From NCBI GenBank assembly GCA_035656335.1, contig DASRSS010000156.1:1-12955 (forward strand): DNA of 12,955 nt, written 5' to 3'. The stretch is from DASRSS01 sp035656335. GTDB lineage: Bacteria > Actinomycetota > Actinomycetes > Mycobacteriales > Jatrophihabitantaceae. Numbering within the stretch: the first letter of the stretch is position 1; the number at the start of each line of letters is the position of its first letter. Made by a program: the position numbers and the translations under genes. The notes beneath the pieces were generated by a model. The model saw nothing but the letters and a program-made list of their open reading frames with translations, was not told where the DNA came from and ran no database searches. Positions 5,994 to 12,927 of the stretch are shown here, piece after piece.

Positions 5994-7096
5994 GCGTCGA
6001 CCCGCAGCTGGCCGGCCACGACGTGCACCGGGATCCGGGGCAACGGGCTCGGCGGTGGTCCTTGGAGCACCTTGCCGGTGCGTGCGTCGTACACGCCGCC
6101 GTGGCACGGGCAGACGAACTGCGTCGTGGACTGATCGAACTGAACCGGGCAGCCGGCATGTGTGCAGACGGCGCTGAACGCGACGAACGTGCCGGAGGAC
6201 GGCTGCAGGATCCAGGCGGGTTGGCCGCTGGCCGGATCGGTGAAGCTCCGTGCCTGGCCGACGGGAACCGCGGAGACAGGGCCGATCGCGGTTCCCGGCT
6301 GAGAGCGACCGCGCGGCGCGGACCCGCCGCGTGTGGTGGACCGTCCGGACGGCGATGGAGGGCTGCTCGGCGGTGCAGTGACACCCGACGGGGTCACCCC
6401 TTGCAGCGCGGACGTTTGGCCGCGCCGAGTGCCTCCGGCGGCCCGGCCGAGAGCCGCGGTGATGCCGCCAAGTGCGAGCGCGCCGAACGCGGCGACCGCG
6501 GCCGCGACGCCGGTGTCCAGCACGGTGCGGCGGTCGAGCTCTGCGCGAGCCTTGGCCGACACGGCGGCCGGCTCCGGCGGTAGCCGCAGCTGCCCGCGGG
6601 CCCGGCCACGCAACCAGGCGCCGACGCTCAGCACTCCGCAGTCACCGAACCCGAGCATGGTCAACCACGCGAACACGAACACGATGTCCGCGCTGTAGTA
6701 GTACGGGCGCGTGTTCCAGGAGACGGTCAGGAAGAACGTCAGCGCCAGCAGCGCGCCGCCCGCTGCGGCGATGCGCGGATACAGACCCGCCAGCGTGCCG
6801 ATCCCGACGGCGAGCTCGGCGAACGCGATGAGCAATCCGACCGCGGTCGGAGCGTGAGTGCTCAGGCCGAGCAGCGGGCCGATCGGGCTGGAATGCTGCA
6901 GCGTCCGCATCTGCGCGGCGACCGAGATCGGGCTGTGCGGATCGAGGTAGTTCGGGTTCGCCAGCTTCTGCAGCCCCGCGAAGCCGAAGGTGACGCCCAG
7001 GAACGCGCGCATCGGCAGCAGCAGGGCGCCGGGCTCGTGCAGGCGCCGCGTCCAGGCCTGCGCCGGCGCCGCGCCGCCCACGTGATGACTCGTCAT
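5990..7096 (-). CDS. DoxX-Rieske fusion: four-helix DoxX membrane domain plus Tat-type anchor and Rieske [2Fe-2S] domain
   Basis: The 368-aa product joins two modules. Residues about 25-155 form a four-helix DoxX/DoxD-type membrane domain (small-subunit family of thiosulfate:quinone oxidoreductase), with RAFLGVTFGFAGLQKL near its start. Residues 187-213 (LDRRTVLDTGVAAAVAAFGA and on) form a fifth helix preceded by a twin-arginine-like motif. A Pro/Ser/Thr/Gly-rich linker (about 220-270) leads to a Rieske domain with CTHAGC (311-316) and CPCHGG (329-334). Expected cluster ligands are C311, H313, C329 and H332, with a C316-C331 disulfide, as in high-potential bc1-type Rieske proteins. Topology fits: helices 1-4 by Sec, helix 5 by Tat, cluster outside. 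The ATG at 7096 begins the DoxX domain and has AGAGG 9 nt upstream; the reading frame before it is antisense to the regulator gene. The next gene overlaps by 4 nt. It probably moves electrons from quinol or a sulfur compound; the substrate is unknown. Confidence 0.88.
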   Translation of the reverse strand: MTSHHVGGAAPAQAWTRRLHEPGALLLPMRAFLGVTFGFAGLQKLANPNYLDPHSPISVAAQMRTLQHSSPIGPLLGLSTHAPTAVGLLIAFAELAVGIGTLAGLYPRIAAAGGALLALTFFLTVSWNTRPYYYSADIVFVFAWLTMLGFGDCGVLSVGAWLRGRARGQLRLPPEPAAVSAKARAELDRRTVLDTGVAAAVAAFGALALGGITAALGRAAGGTRRGQTSALQGVTPSGVTAPPSSPPSPSGRSTTRGGSAPRGRSQPGTAIGPVSAVPVGQARSFTDPASGQPAWILQPSSGTFVAFSAVCTHAGCPVQFDQSTTQFVCPCHGGVYDARTGKVLQGPPPSPLPRIPVHVVAGQLRVDA

Positions 7097-7134
7097 GTCC
7101 GCAAGCCTCTGCGGCGCTGTCCTAAGAACTCGTT

Positions 7135-7177
7135 CACCGCTCATCGCGGTGCCAGCGCCCGGCCCTACGGTGATTCC
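7135..7177 (+). promoter_or_regulatory. Leaderless promoter of the two-component operon, with inverted repeat over -35
   Basis: TACGGT (7166-7171) fits the actinobacterial -10 pattern TANNNT and lies 6 nt before the GTG at 7178, so transcription probably starts at or next to the start codon. No Shine-Dalgarno is present. A 6-bp inverted repeat, CACCGC-TCATC-GCGGTG (7135-7151), covers the expected -35 position and lies in the region shared with the divergent DoxX-Rieske gene, a reasonable place for a regulator of both directions. Confidence 0.5.
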
Positions 7178-7894
7178 GTGACCGCTACCGGCAACCCCGC
7201 CAACGTCGTCCTCGCGGGCCTGAACGTGCTCATCGTGGAAGACGACCGGGCGATCGGCGGCCAGCTCGCCAAGGGACTCGCGCGGCTGGGCTGTGCACCG
7301 CAGGTGGTGCGTACCGGCGCCGAAGCGCTGGCCCGTCCGGTCGCCGGCCTGGTGCTCCTCGATCTGGGGCTGCCCGACATCGACGGGGTCGCGCTGTGCC
7401 GCCAGCTCCGCCTGCGCAGCCGGGTGCCGATCATCGTGGTCACCGCTCGTGGAGCGCAGGCGGATCGGGTCGAGGCCCTGGATGCCGGCGCCGACGACTA
7501 CATCGTCAAACCGTTCGGGTTCGAGGAGCTGACCGCCCGCATGCGTGCAGTGCTGCGCCGCAGCGGGGGCGACACCGGCGAGCTGGTGCACGGCCCGCTG
7601 CGGATCGACCTGCCGTCCCGCCGAGTACAACTGTCCGGCGAACCGGTCACGCTGACCGCCAAGGAGTTCGACATCCTGGCCTGCCTCGCCCTGGAGCCGG
7701 GCCGGGTCGTCAGCCGGGACGAGATCTTCGACCGCGTCTGGGACGAGCACTGGTACGGGCCCCGGAAGGTCTTGGACGTCCATCTGGCCGCGCTTCGGCG
7801 CAAACTCGGTGACCCCAACCTGATCGAGACCGTGTACGGCAGGGGCTTCCGCCTCGCCGACCCCCAGGCCGATCGCGGAACCACCGCCACATGA
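7178..7894 (+). CDS. OmpR-family response regulator
   Basis: The 238-aa product is a DNA-binding transcription factor controlled by phosphorylation. The receiver domain (about 15-128) has the acidic pair D22-D23, the phosphate acceptor D62 in LLDLGLPD, T89 and K111 in the KPF motif. The effector domain (about 135-230) is an OmpR/PhoB winged helix, with LTAKEFDILACLALEPGRVVSR and VDVHLAALRRKLG-type helices ending in the wing VYGRGFRL. GTG at 7178 is chosen because it lies 6 nt after a -10 box and leaves a normal length; upstream in-frame starts would overlap the divergent DoxX-Rieske gene. The stop overlaps the start of the kinase gene (ATGA). It is not of the NarL/DosR class, so it would not be expected to bind the DosR-like boxes before arcA. 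The likely target is the divergent redox operon and its own promoter. Confidence 0.93.
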   Translation: MTATGNPANVVLAGLNVLIVEDDRAIGGQLAKGLARLGCAPQVVRTGAEALARPVAGLVLLDLGLPDIDGVALCRQLRLRSRVPIIVVTARGAQADRVEALDAGADDYIVKPFGFEELTARMRAVLRRSGGDTGELVHGPLRIDLPSRRVQLSGEPVTLTAKEFDILACLALEPGRVVSRDEIFDRVWDEHWYGPRKVLDVHLAALRRKLGDPNLIETVYGRGFRLADPQADRGTTAT

Positions 7895-9228
7895 CGCGAC
7901 GCATCCTGGCCGGCTTTCTCGGCGTTCTCGTCGCCGTGCTCGCGGCCATCGTCGTGCCGCTCGGCCTGCTGGTCAGCACCCAACAACGCGACGACTTCCG
8001 CGACGCGACGCGAACCGCCGCACGCGCGGTGGCCGCCGTCGCAGAGGAGCGACTCGACGATCACCAGCCGGCGGCGCTCGCGACTGCCCTGGCAAAGCTG
8101 GCAGCCGCCGGGGAACGGATCGCCGTCCTGGACGCGGCCGGCAACGTGATCGGCCGCGCCGGGCCACCGCTGCCCGCAGCCGTCCTGGTCGCCGCCAGGA
8201 CCAATCGGCCGCTCCCGCCGGTCGCGGGCAGCATGGTCACGACCGCGACCGTGGGCGACGCCGCTCCGATCGGAGTCGTCGTGCTCGCCCGCGACACCGA
8301 TCCCCTCACCGACCGACAGCAAAGCCTGTGGACGTGGCTCGGCGTCGCCGCGGTAGCAGCGCTGCTCGTGGGTGCCGTCGTCGCCTGGGCGCTGAGCCGG
8401 TGGATCGCGCGGCCGCTGCGTCAGCTGGCCGGCGTGGCAGGACGCCTCGGATCCGGCGACACGGCCGCTCGCGCCGAGCCCGACCGCGGGCCGCCGCAGG
8501 TCCGCCTGGTCGCCGCCGCGTTCAACCGGATGGCCGACCAGGTGCTCACCTTGATCGAAACCCAACGGGGCATGACCGCCGAGGTATCCCACCAGCTGCG
8601 GACACCGCTCGCCGCACTGCGCCTGCGCCTGGAGCTGCTCGGCGCGGACCTGCACGGCGACGACGCGGCCGAGGTGACCGGGCTGATCGAGGAGACGAAC
8701 CGGCTGTCCCGCCTGCTCGACGGACTGCTCGCGGTCGCTCGCGCGGAGAACGCGCCGTCGGTGCCCGAGCCGGTCGACCTGGCCGCGATCGCGGCCGAGC
8801 GGGTGGCTGCGTGGCAGCCGCTCGCCGCCGAACGCGGCGTCGTCCTCCGCCTCGACACCGAGCAGGCCGTCGGCCTCGCCACGTCCGGTCACGTCGAGCA
8901 GATCCTGGACAACCTGCTCGACAACGCAATCGCGGCCGTGCCGTCGCAGGGACGGATCACGGTCGCCACCTCCAGACGCGACTCGAAGGCCGTCCTGTCC
9001 ATAGCCGACAACGGGCCCGGAATGGCCGCGGATCGTCGTACCCGCACCCTGGACCGATTCGTCACCGACCGGACCGGCGACGGCGGCACCGGGCTCGGCC
9101 TGCACGTCGTGAACCGCCTGGTCAGCAGCGACGCCGGAACGATCTCGCTGACCGAGACGCCAGGTGGCGGGCTGACGGTCGCAATCGCGTTCCCGCTCGA
9201 CCCGTCGCCGGCCCACGACGGTGGCTGA
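7891..9228 (+). CDS. Membrane sensor histidine kinase
   Basis: The 445-aa product is the partner of the preceding response regulator. It has a first membrane helix (about 5-28), an extracytoplasmic sensor segment of about 118 residues without a domain I can name, a second helix (about 147-169), a HAMP linker (about 170-222), a HisKA domain with the phosphorylated H234 in EVSHQLRTPL, and a HATPase domain with the N box NLLDNAI (341-347), the G1 box DNGPGM (373-378) and the G2 box GGTGLGL (398-404). All catalytic motifs are intact. The ATG overlaps the stop of the regulator gene by 4 nt. The gene ends 11 nt before the stop of the convergent ddaH, with no clear terminator between them. There is no PAS, GAF or haem-binding motif, so direct oxygen sensing is not indicated. 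Confidence 0.93.
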   Translation: MTRRILAGFLGVLVAVLAAIVVPLGLLVSTQQRDDFRDATRTAARAVAAVAEERLDDHQPAALATALAKLAAAGERIAVLDAAGNVIGRAGPPLPAAVLVAARTNRPLPPVAGSMVTTATVGDAAPIGVVVLARDTDPLTDRQQSLWTWLGVAAVAALLVGAVVAWALSRWIARPLRQLAGVAGRLGSGDTAARAEPDRGPPQVRLVAAAFNRMADQVLTLIETQRGMTAEVSHQLRTPLAALRLRLELLGADLHGDDAAEVTGLIEETNRLSRLLDGLLAVARAENAPSVPEPVDLAAIAAERVAAWQPLAAERGVVLRLDTEQAVGLATSGHVEQILDNLLDNAIAAVPSQGRITVATSRRDSKAVLSIADNGPGMAADRRTRTLDRFVTDRTGDGGTGLGLHVVNRLVSSDAGTISLTETPGGGLTVAIAFPLDPSPAHDGG

Positions 9229-9239
9229 TCGCGCCGCCG

Positions 9240-10022
9240 CTACGCGGACGGTGGCAGGTCGCGCAGTCGCACGGACAGGCAGGTCACGCAGCCTTCCAGC
9301 TTGATGTACTCGCCGATGTCGACGGGCACCGGCTCGTAGCCGAGGTTGCGGAACAGCTCGATGCTGCTCGGGCAGTCCGCCGAGACCAGGAGCCGGTCGT
9401 CCTCCAGCAGCACGACGTGCGCGCCCGATTCCTCGGGCACCGGGACGAAGCGCTCGAAGATCAACGGGTCGTCTACCAACGGCGGATAGCCGATCACCGT
9501 GCCATCCGGCAGTGCGGTCACGGCGGACTTCAGGTGCAGCACCTTGGTGACGGGGACCGTGATCACGGTCGCACCGAGCGGCGTCAGGATCGAGCGCAGT
9601 TGCCGCACGCCTTCTGCGTTCGTGCGGCCGCCGCGTCCGACGTAGATCGTGTCGCCGACCTTGAGGACGTCGCCACCGTCCAGGGTGCCCGGTGCGCGGA
9701 TGTGCGCTATCGCGTAGCCGAGCGCGTCGACCACCTTCTCCGCTTCGGCCGTCTCCGGCTTGCGGCTGTCCGCGCCGGGTCGCGCAATGACGGCGACCGT
9801 CTTGTAGACGACCATGGTGTCCTCGACGAACACCGAGTCCGGGCAGTCGGCGGCCGGCGGAACCTCGGCGGTCCGCCAGCCGTGCGCGTGCAGCGCAGCC
9901 ACATAGCCGTCCCACTGCGAGCAGGCCAACCCGTAGTCGACGTGCTCACGCAGGCGGTGGGTGACGATGCCCTCGCTCAGGCGCGGGCTGGGCCTCCGGA
10001 CAAGCGCGGTGCGGGTGCTCAT
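9240..10022 (-). CDS. ddaH: Dimethylargininase (N(G),N(G)-dimethylarginine dimethylaminohydrolase)
   Basis: The 260-aa product belongs to the amidinotransferase/deiminase superfamily and has the length of bacterial DDAH (about 255 aa), far shorter than arginine deiminase. It would hydrolyse mono- or dimethylarginine to citrulline plus the methylamine (EC 3.5.3.18) in the cytoplasm. Visible landmarks are DSVFVEDTMVV (62-72), TLDGGDVL (113-120), the catalytic His163 in VLHLKSAV and the nucleophile Cys248 in GCVTCLSVRL near the C-terminus. The ATG at 10022 is preferred over an in-frame start 36 nt upstream, because GGAAGGG lies 8 nt before it and it leaves a 4-nt gap to the stop of the permease gene. 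The two genes form one leftward unit. The citrulline product is the substrate of the ArcB/ArcC route at the left of the window. Methylarginine specificity over other guanidino substrates is a family-level inference. Confidence 0.88.
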   Translation of the reverse strand: MSTRTALVRRPSPRLSEGIVTHRLREHVDYGLACSQWDGYVAALHAHGWRTAEVPPAADCPDSVFVEDTMVVYKTVAVIARPGADSRKPETAEAEKVVDALGYAIAHIRAPGTLDGGDVLKVGDTIYVGRGGRTNAEGVRQLRSILTPLGATVITVPVTKVLHLKSAVTALPDGTVIGYPPLVDDPLIFERFVPVPEESGAHVVLLEDDRLLVSADCPSSIELFRNLGYEPVPVDIGEYIKLEGCVTCLSVRLRDLPPSA

Positions 10023-10026
10023 GACG

Positions 10027-11484
10027 CTACCCTTCCACCGGCTGGGCGACCTCGCCACGTGCTTCCCGGCGCGCCTTGAGGAAGGCGTAGATCGGGATGC
10101 CGACGAGCAGCAGGAACAGTGCCTGGTAGACGGACTGGTAGCCGGCCGTCATGGTCACCCAGAGCGAGAACAGCACGCTCGCACCCGCGATCGAGAGATC
10201 CCGTGCGAGTGCCCAGCCCACCACCGTGCGACGCCGTGAGACCAGATAGGCCAGCTGCGCGCATGCCGAGAAGAAGTACGGGATCGCGACCGTCACGACG
10301 GACAGGTCGACCAGGTAGGTGAAGACCGTCAATCCGGTGTTGCTGCTGTAGGCGAACGCCATCAACACGGACGCGACGATCGTCGACACCAGGATCCCGA
10401 ACCACGCCGTCCCGTCGCGGTAAGTCTTCGCGAACTGTGGCAGGAACAACCCGTCCTTCGCGGCCGCCCAGGGCATCTCGGCCGTGACCAGGGTCCACCC
10501 GTTGAGCGCACCGATGCCGGAGATCACCGCGACCGTTGCCACCGCCTTGCCCACCCATGCCGAGTGGCCGAAGACGGTCTGGAACGCGTCGACGAACGGC
10601 GCGCCGTTGCCGTCGAGTGCCGAGTGCGCGACGAGGCCCATGACGACGGCCGTCACGACGAGGTACAGCAGCGCGCTGGCTGCGGTGCCCAACACCGACG
10701 CGCGGCCCACGTTGCGAGCCGGGTCCTTCACCCGGGCCGCCGCGATGGACGCGCACTCGACGCCGATGAACGAGAACAGGGCCACGCCGGCAGCAATCCC
10801 GATCGCGCTGTAGAGGCTGCCACCGGAGGCGTTGAACGGGCCGAAGTTCGCACTCTTGACGAAGAACCAGCCGACAATCCCGATGAGCAGGAGCGGCAGG
10901 AACTTCAGGATCACCGTCACGTTCTGGAACCAGGCCATCTGCTTCACGCCGACCAGGTTCACCACCGCCGGGATCCACAGTCCACACATCGCGATGCCGA
11001 AGTTCGTCCACGCGGACGGATTCGAGATCGAGAACAACGACTCGACGTAGAGCACCCACGACGAGACGATCGCCGCGTTGCCGGCGAACGCGGTGATCCA
11101 GTAGCACCATGCGGTCAGGTAACCGGCGAAGTCGCCGAACTCGTGCCGCGAGTAGGCGTACAGGCCGCCGTCGCTCGTCGGGACGCGCTTGGTGAGCTGC
11201 CCGAAAAGCTGTCCCAGCAAGACCGCACCGACCGCGACGACCCCGAGCACGATGATCGAACTCGTGCCGGCTCCGGCCATCACACCGGGCATGCTGAACA
11301 CGCCGGTCCCGATGATGCTGCCGATGACCAGCGCCGTCGCTGACGGCAGACCCAGCGCCTTCGAGCGCTGCTCCGCGGAAGCGGTCGGTGTGCCGGCGGC
11401 ACCCGCGCTGTCGAGCAGGGCGGAACCTCCAGTTCGGTGCGCGCTGATCCGGTGACGCGCGGAACGCAGTGGAGTGAGTGACAT
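10027..11484 (-). CDS. arcD: APC-family amino acid antiporter (arginine/ornithine antiporter-like)
   Basis: The 485-aa product is a twelve-helix permease of the basic amino acid/polyamine antiporter group. TM1 carries the family signature VIGSIIGTGVFSMPG (53-67). The TM6 region reads ALFSFIGVECASIAAARVKDPARNV (235-259), closely resembling the substrate-binding helix of AdiC, PotE and ArcD. An N-terminal tail of about 45 residues precedes TM1. Position beside arcA and ddaH makes arginine-ornithine exchange the best guess; methylarginine or citrulline uptake is possible. ATG at 11484 is chosen because GGTGA, complementary to the 16S rRNA tail, lies 5 nt upstream; TTG at 11496 or GTG at 11493 would add three or four residues. 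ddaH follows after 4 nt, and arcA is divergent. Confidence 0.87.
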   Translation of the reverse strand: MSLTPLRSARHRISAHRTGGSALLDSAGAAGTPTASAEQRSKALGLPSATALVIGSIIGTGVFSMPGVMAGAGTSSIIVLGVVAVGAVLLGQLFGQLTKRVPTSDGGLYAYSRHEFGDFAGYLTAWCYWITAFAGNAAIVSSWVLYVESLFSISNPSAWTNFGIAMCGLWIPAVVNLVGVKQMAWFQNVTVILKFLPLLLIGIVGWFFVKSANFGPFNASGGSLYSAIGIAAGVALFSFIGVECASIAAARVKDPARNVGRASVLGTAASALLYLVVTAVVMGLVAHSALDGNGAPFVDAFQTVFGHSAWVGKAVATVAVISGIGALNGWTLVTAEMPWAAAKDGLFLPQFAKTYRDGTAWFGILVSTIVASVLMAFAYSSNTGLTVFTYLVDLSVVTVAIPYFFSACAQLAYLVSRRRTVVGWALARDLSIAGASVLFSLWVTMTAGYQSVYQALFLLLVGIPIYAFLKARREARGEVAQPVEG

Positions 11485-11567
11485 CTCGATCACCAATCCT
11501 CGTCTGTCCGCGGACCGACACGGCCCGCGCTGGCACCAGCGTCTGGCCGGACACCGCGAGCCGATAA

Positions 11568-11580
11568 GGGCAAACGGCCC
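11568..11580. promoter_or_regulatory. DosR/DevR-like box 1 upstream of arcA
   Basis: GGGCAAACGGCCC is an imperfect dyad that fits the GGGnC-spacer-GnCCC form of the DosR/DevR dormancy box (general consensus from memory). It lies 34 bp upstream of box 2, counted between the shared AACGGCCC cores, about three helical turns. Confidence 0.4.
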
Positions 11581-11601
11581 GCACGACGGCCCGCGACGGA
11601 C

Positions 11602-11614
11602 GGACCAACGGCCC
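11602..11614. promoter_or_regulatory. DosR/DevR-like box 2 adjoining the arcA -35 region
   Basis: GGACCAACGGCCC is the better of the two boxes. Its centre (11608) is about 44 bp upstream of the predicted transcription start, the usual place for an activator touching the -35 region. The identity of the binding protein is inferred, since no DosR homologue lies in the window. Confidence 0.45.
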
Positions 11615-11638
11615 TGTCGGCACGCCGCTGCGGTTCCT

Positions 11639-11651
11639 TAACGTCGATCGC
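11639..11651 (+). promoter_or_regulatory. arcA -10 box, probable leaderless start
   Basis: TAACGT (11639-11644) matches TANNNT and ends 7 nt before the arcA ATG at 11652. Transcription would therefore begin at about the A of the ATG. No Shine-Dalgarno precedes the start, consistent with a leaderless message as is common in actinobacteria. The -35 position (about GTCGGC at 11616-11621) is weak, as expected of an activator-dependent promoter. Confidence 0.5.
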
Positions 11652-12896
11652 ATGACAGCGACCACGAGTGACCGCAACACGTTCGGTGTCGGTTCGGAGG
11701 TCGGCGTGCTCCGCGCCGCGATCCTGCACCGGCCCGGCCTCGAGTTGTCCCGCCTCACGCCGCACAACGTCGACGAACTGCTCTTCGACGACGTGATGTG
11801 GGCCCGCAAGGCAAAGGAGGAGCACGACGTCTTCGCCGAGGCGCTGCGGGAGAAGGGCGTGCACGTTCACTACTTCGGCCAACTGCTCGCCGAGACGCTG
11901 GAGCTGCCGCAGGGACGGTCGTTCGTGCTCGACCGGCTCTGCACGCCCGACGCGCTCGGGCCGACCCTCGTAGGGCCGCTGCGCCAACTGTTCGACGACC
12001 TCGACGGTATGGGCCTTGCCGACTACCTCGTCGGAGGCGTGCTCAAGGCGGATCTGCACCCGCTGCGGACCCGCTCCTTGAAGTGGGAGATGCTGCGGCC
12101 GGACGACTTCCTGTTGCCACCGCTGCCGAATCACCTGTTCCAACGCGACAACTCGTGCTGGATCTACGGCGGCGTCTCGATCAACCCGATGGCCAAGGCC
12201 GCCCGCCGCCGCGAGACGCTGCACAGCAGGGCGATCTACAACTACCACCCGCTGTTCGCCGACAGCGGCTTCAAGGTCTACTACGGCGGCGACGACCTGG
12301 ACCACCTGCCCGCTTCGATCGAGGGCGGCGACGTACACGTGCTCGGCGACGGCGCAGTCATGATCGGCATGGGTGAGCGGACGACCCCGATGGGCGTGGA
12401 GAACCTGACGCGGGCACTCTTCGCGTCCGGCCAGGCTCACACAGTCGTCGCTGTCGAGCTGCCGGCCACCCGCGCGATGATGCACCTGGACACCGCGATG
12501 ACCATGGTCGACCGCGGCACGTTCGTGCTGTACCCGTACCTCGACCGCAAGCTGCGGTCCTGGACGATCCGGCCCGCCGGTGAACCCGGCCGATTCGCGA
12601 TCGAGCAGAACCACAACCTCTGGGATGCCCTCGCCACGGTGCTGCACGTCGACACGGTCACGGTGCTGACGGTCGACGAGGACATCCGCGCTGCCGAGAG
12701 GGAGCAGTGGGACGACGGCACGAACTACCTCGCCGTCGCACCAGGCGTCGTCTTCGGTTACGACCGCAACGTCGCCACGAACACCATGCTTCGCAAGCAC
12801 GGCATCGAGGTCGTCACCGTTCCCGGCGGCGAACTGGGGCGCGGCCGAGGCGGGCCGCGCTGCATGACCTGCCCCGTCAGCCGCGACCCGGCCTGA
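11652..12896 (+). CDS. arcA: Arginine deiminase
   Basis: Cytoplasmic enzyme (EC 3.5.3.6) converting arginine to citrulline and ammonia, the first step of the ADI pathway. The 414-aa product has normal family length. Catalytic residues fall at almost the same numbers as in Pseudomonas aeruginosa ADI: D166 in FQRDNSCW, E224 in EGGD, H278 and D280 in MMHLDTAMT, and the nucleophile C404 in RCMTCP (C406 there). The N-terminal FGVGSEVGVLRAAILHRPGLEL is typical of the family. The two residues before RCMTCP are unusual in one respect: GPRC replaces the GGHC or GARC I know from other ADIs. The ATG at 11652 lies 7 nt after a -10 box, so the message is probably leaderless. A further gene starts 31 nt after the stop, with no terminator visible between. 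Confidence 0.96.
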   Translation: MTATTSDRNTFGVGSEVGVLRAAILHRPGLELSRLTPHNVDELLFDDVMWARKAKEEHDVFAEALREKGVHVHYFGQLLAETLELPQGRSFVLDRLCTPDALGPTLVGPLRQLFDDLDGMGLADYLVGGVLKADLHPLRTRSLKWEMLRPDDFLLPPLPNHLFQRDNSCWIYGGVSINPMAKAARRRETLHSRAIYNYHPLFADSGFKVYYGGDDLDHLPASIEGGDVHVLGDGAVMIGMGERTTPMGVENLTRALFASGQAHTVVAVELPATRAMMHLDTAMTMVDRGTFVLYPYLDRKLRSWTIRPAGEPGRFAIEQNHNLWDALATVLHVDTVTVLTVDEDIRAAEREQWDDGTNYLAVAPGVVFGYDRNVATNTMLRKHGIEVVTVPGGELGRGRGGPRCMTCPVSRDPA

Positions 12897-12927
12897 CCCG
12901 TCGCGCCGAGGAAGAGAGAAGGCTGTG

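Larger units (their letters stand above)
11485..11651. promoter_or_regulatory. Divergent arcD/arcA control region with repeated half-sites
   Basis: These 167 bp separate the permease and arcA starts. The heptamer ACGGCCC occurs four times in the same orientation (11520-11526, 11574-11580, 11586-11592 and 11608-11614). A 14-bp inverted repeat CGCTGG-CA-CCAGCG lies at 11528-11541, and the palindrome GTCCGCGGAC at 11506-11515. Two of the heptamers are the right halves of the DosR-like boxes annotated separately. The permease promoter could not be placed with confidence. Confidence 0.5.

Noticed and set aside
7097..7783. N-terminal extension of the DoxX-Rieske frame up to 7783
   Set aside because: The extra sequence is antisense to the response regulator and non-family in character; the ATG at 7096 begins the DoxX domain and has a ribosome binding site.
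7178..7894. Response regulator as the DosR/DevR protein for the arcA boxes
   Set aside because: Its output domain is an OmpR winged helix, not the LuxR/NarL helix-turn-helix of DosR.
10023..10058. Earlier ddaH start at 10058
   Set aside because: It would overlap the permease gene end and adds MARSPSRWKGSV, which is not family-like. ATG 10022 has GGAAGGG at the right distance.
8328..10079. 583-codon plus-strand open frame across the kinase and ddaH
   Set aside because: It is out of frame with the kinase and antisense to ddaH; the product is low-complexity Arg-rich with no recognisable motif.
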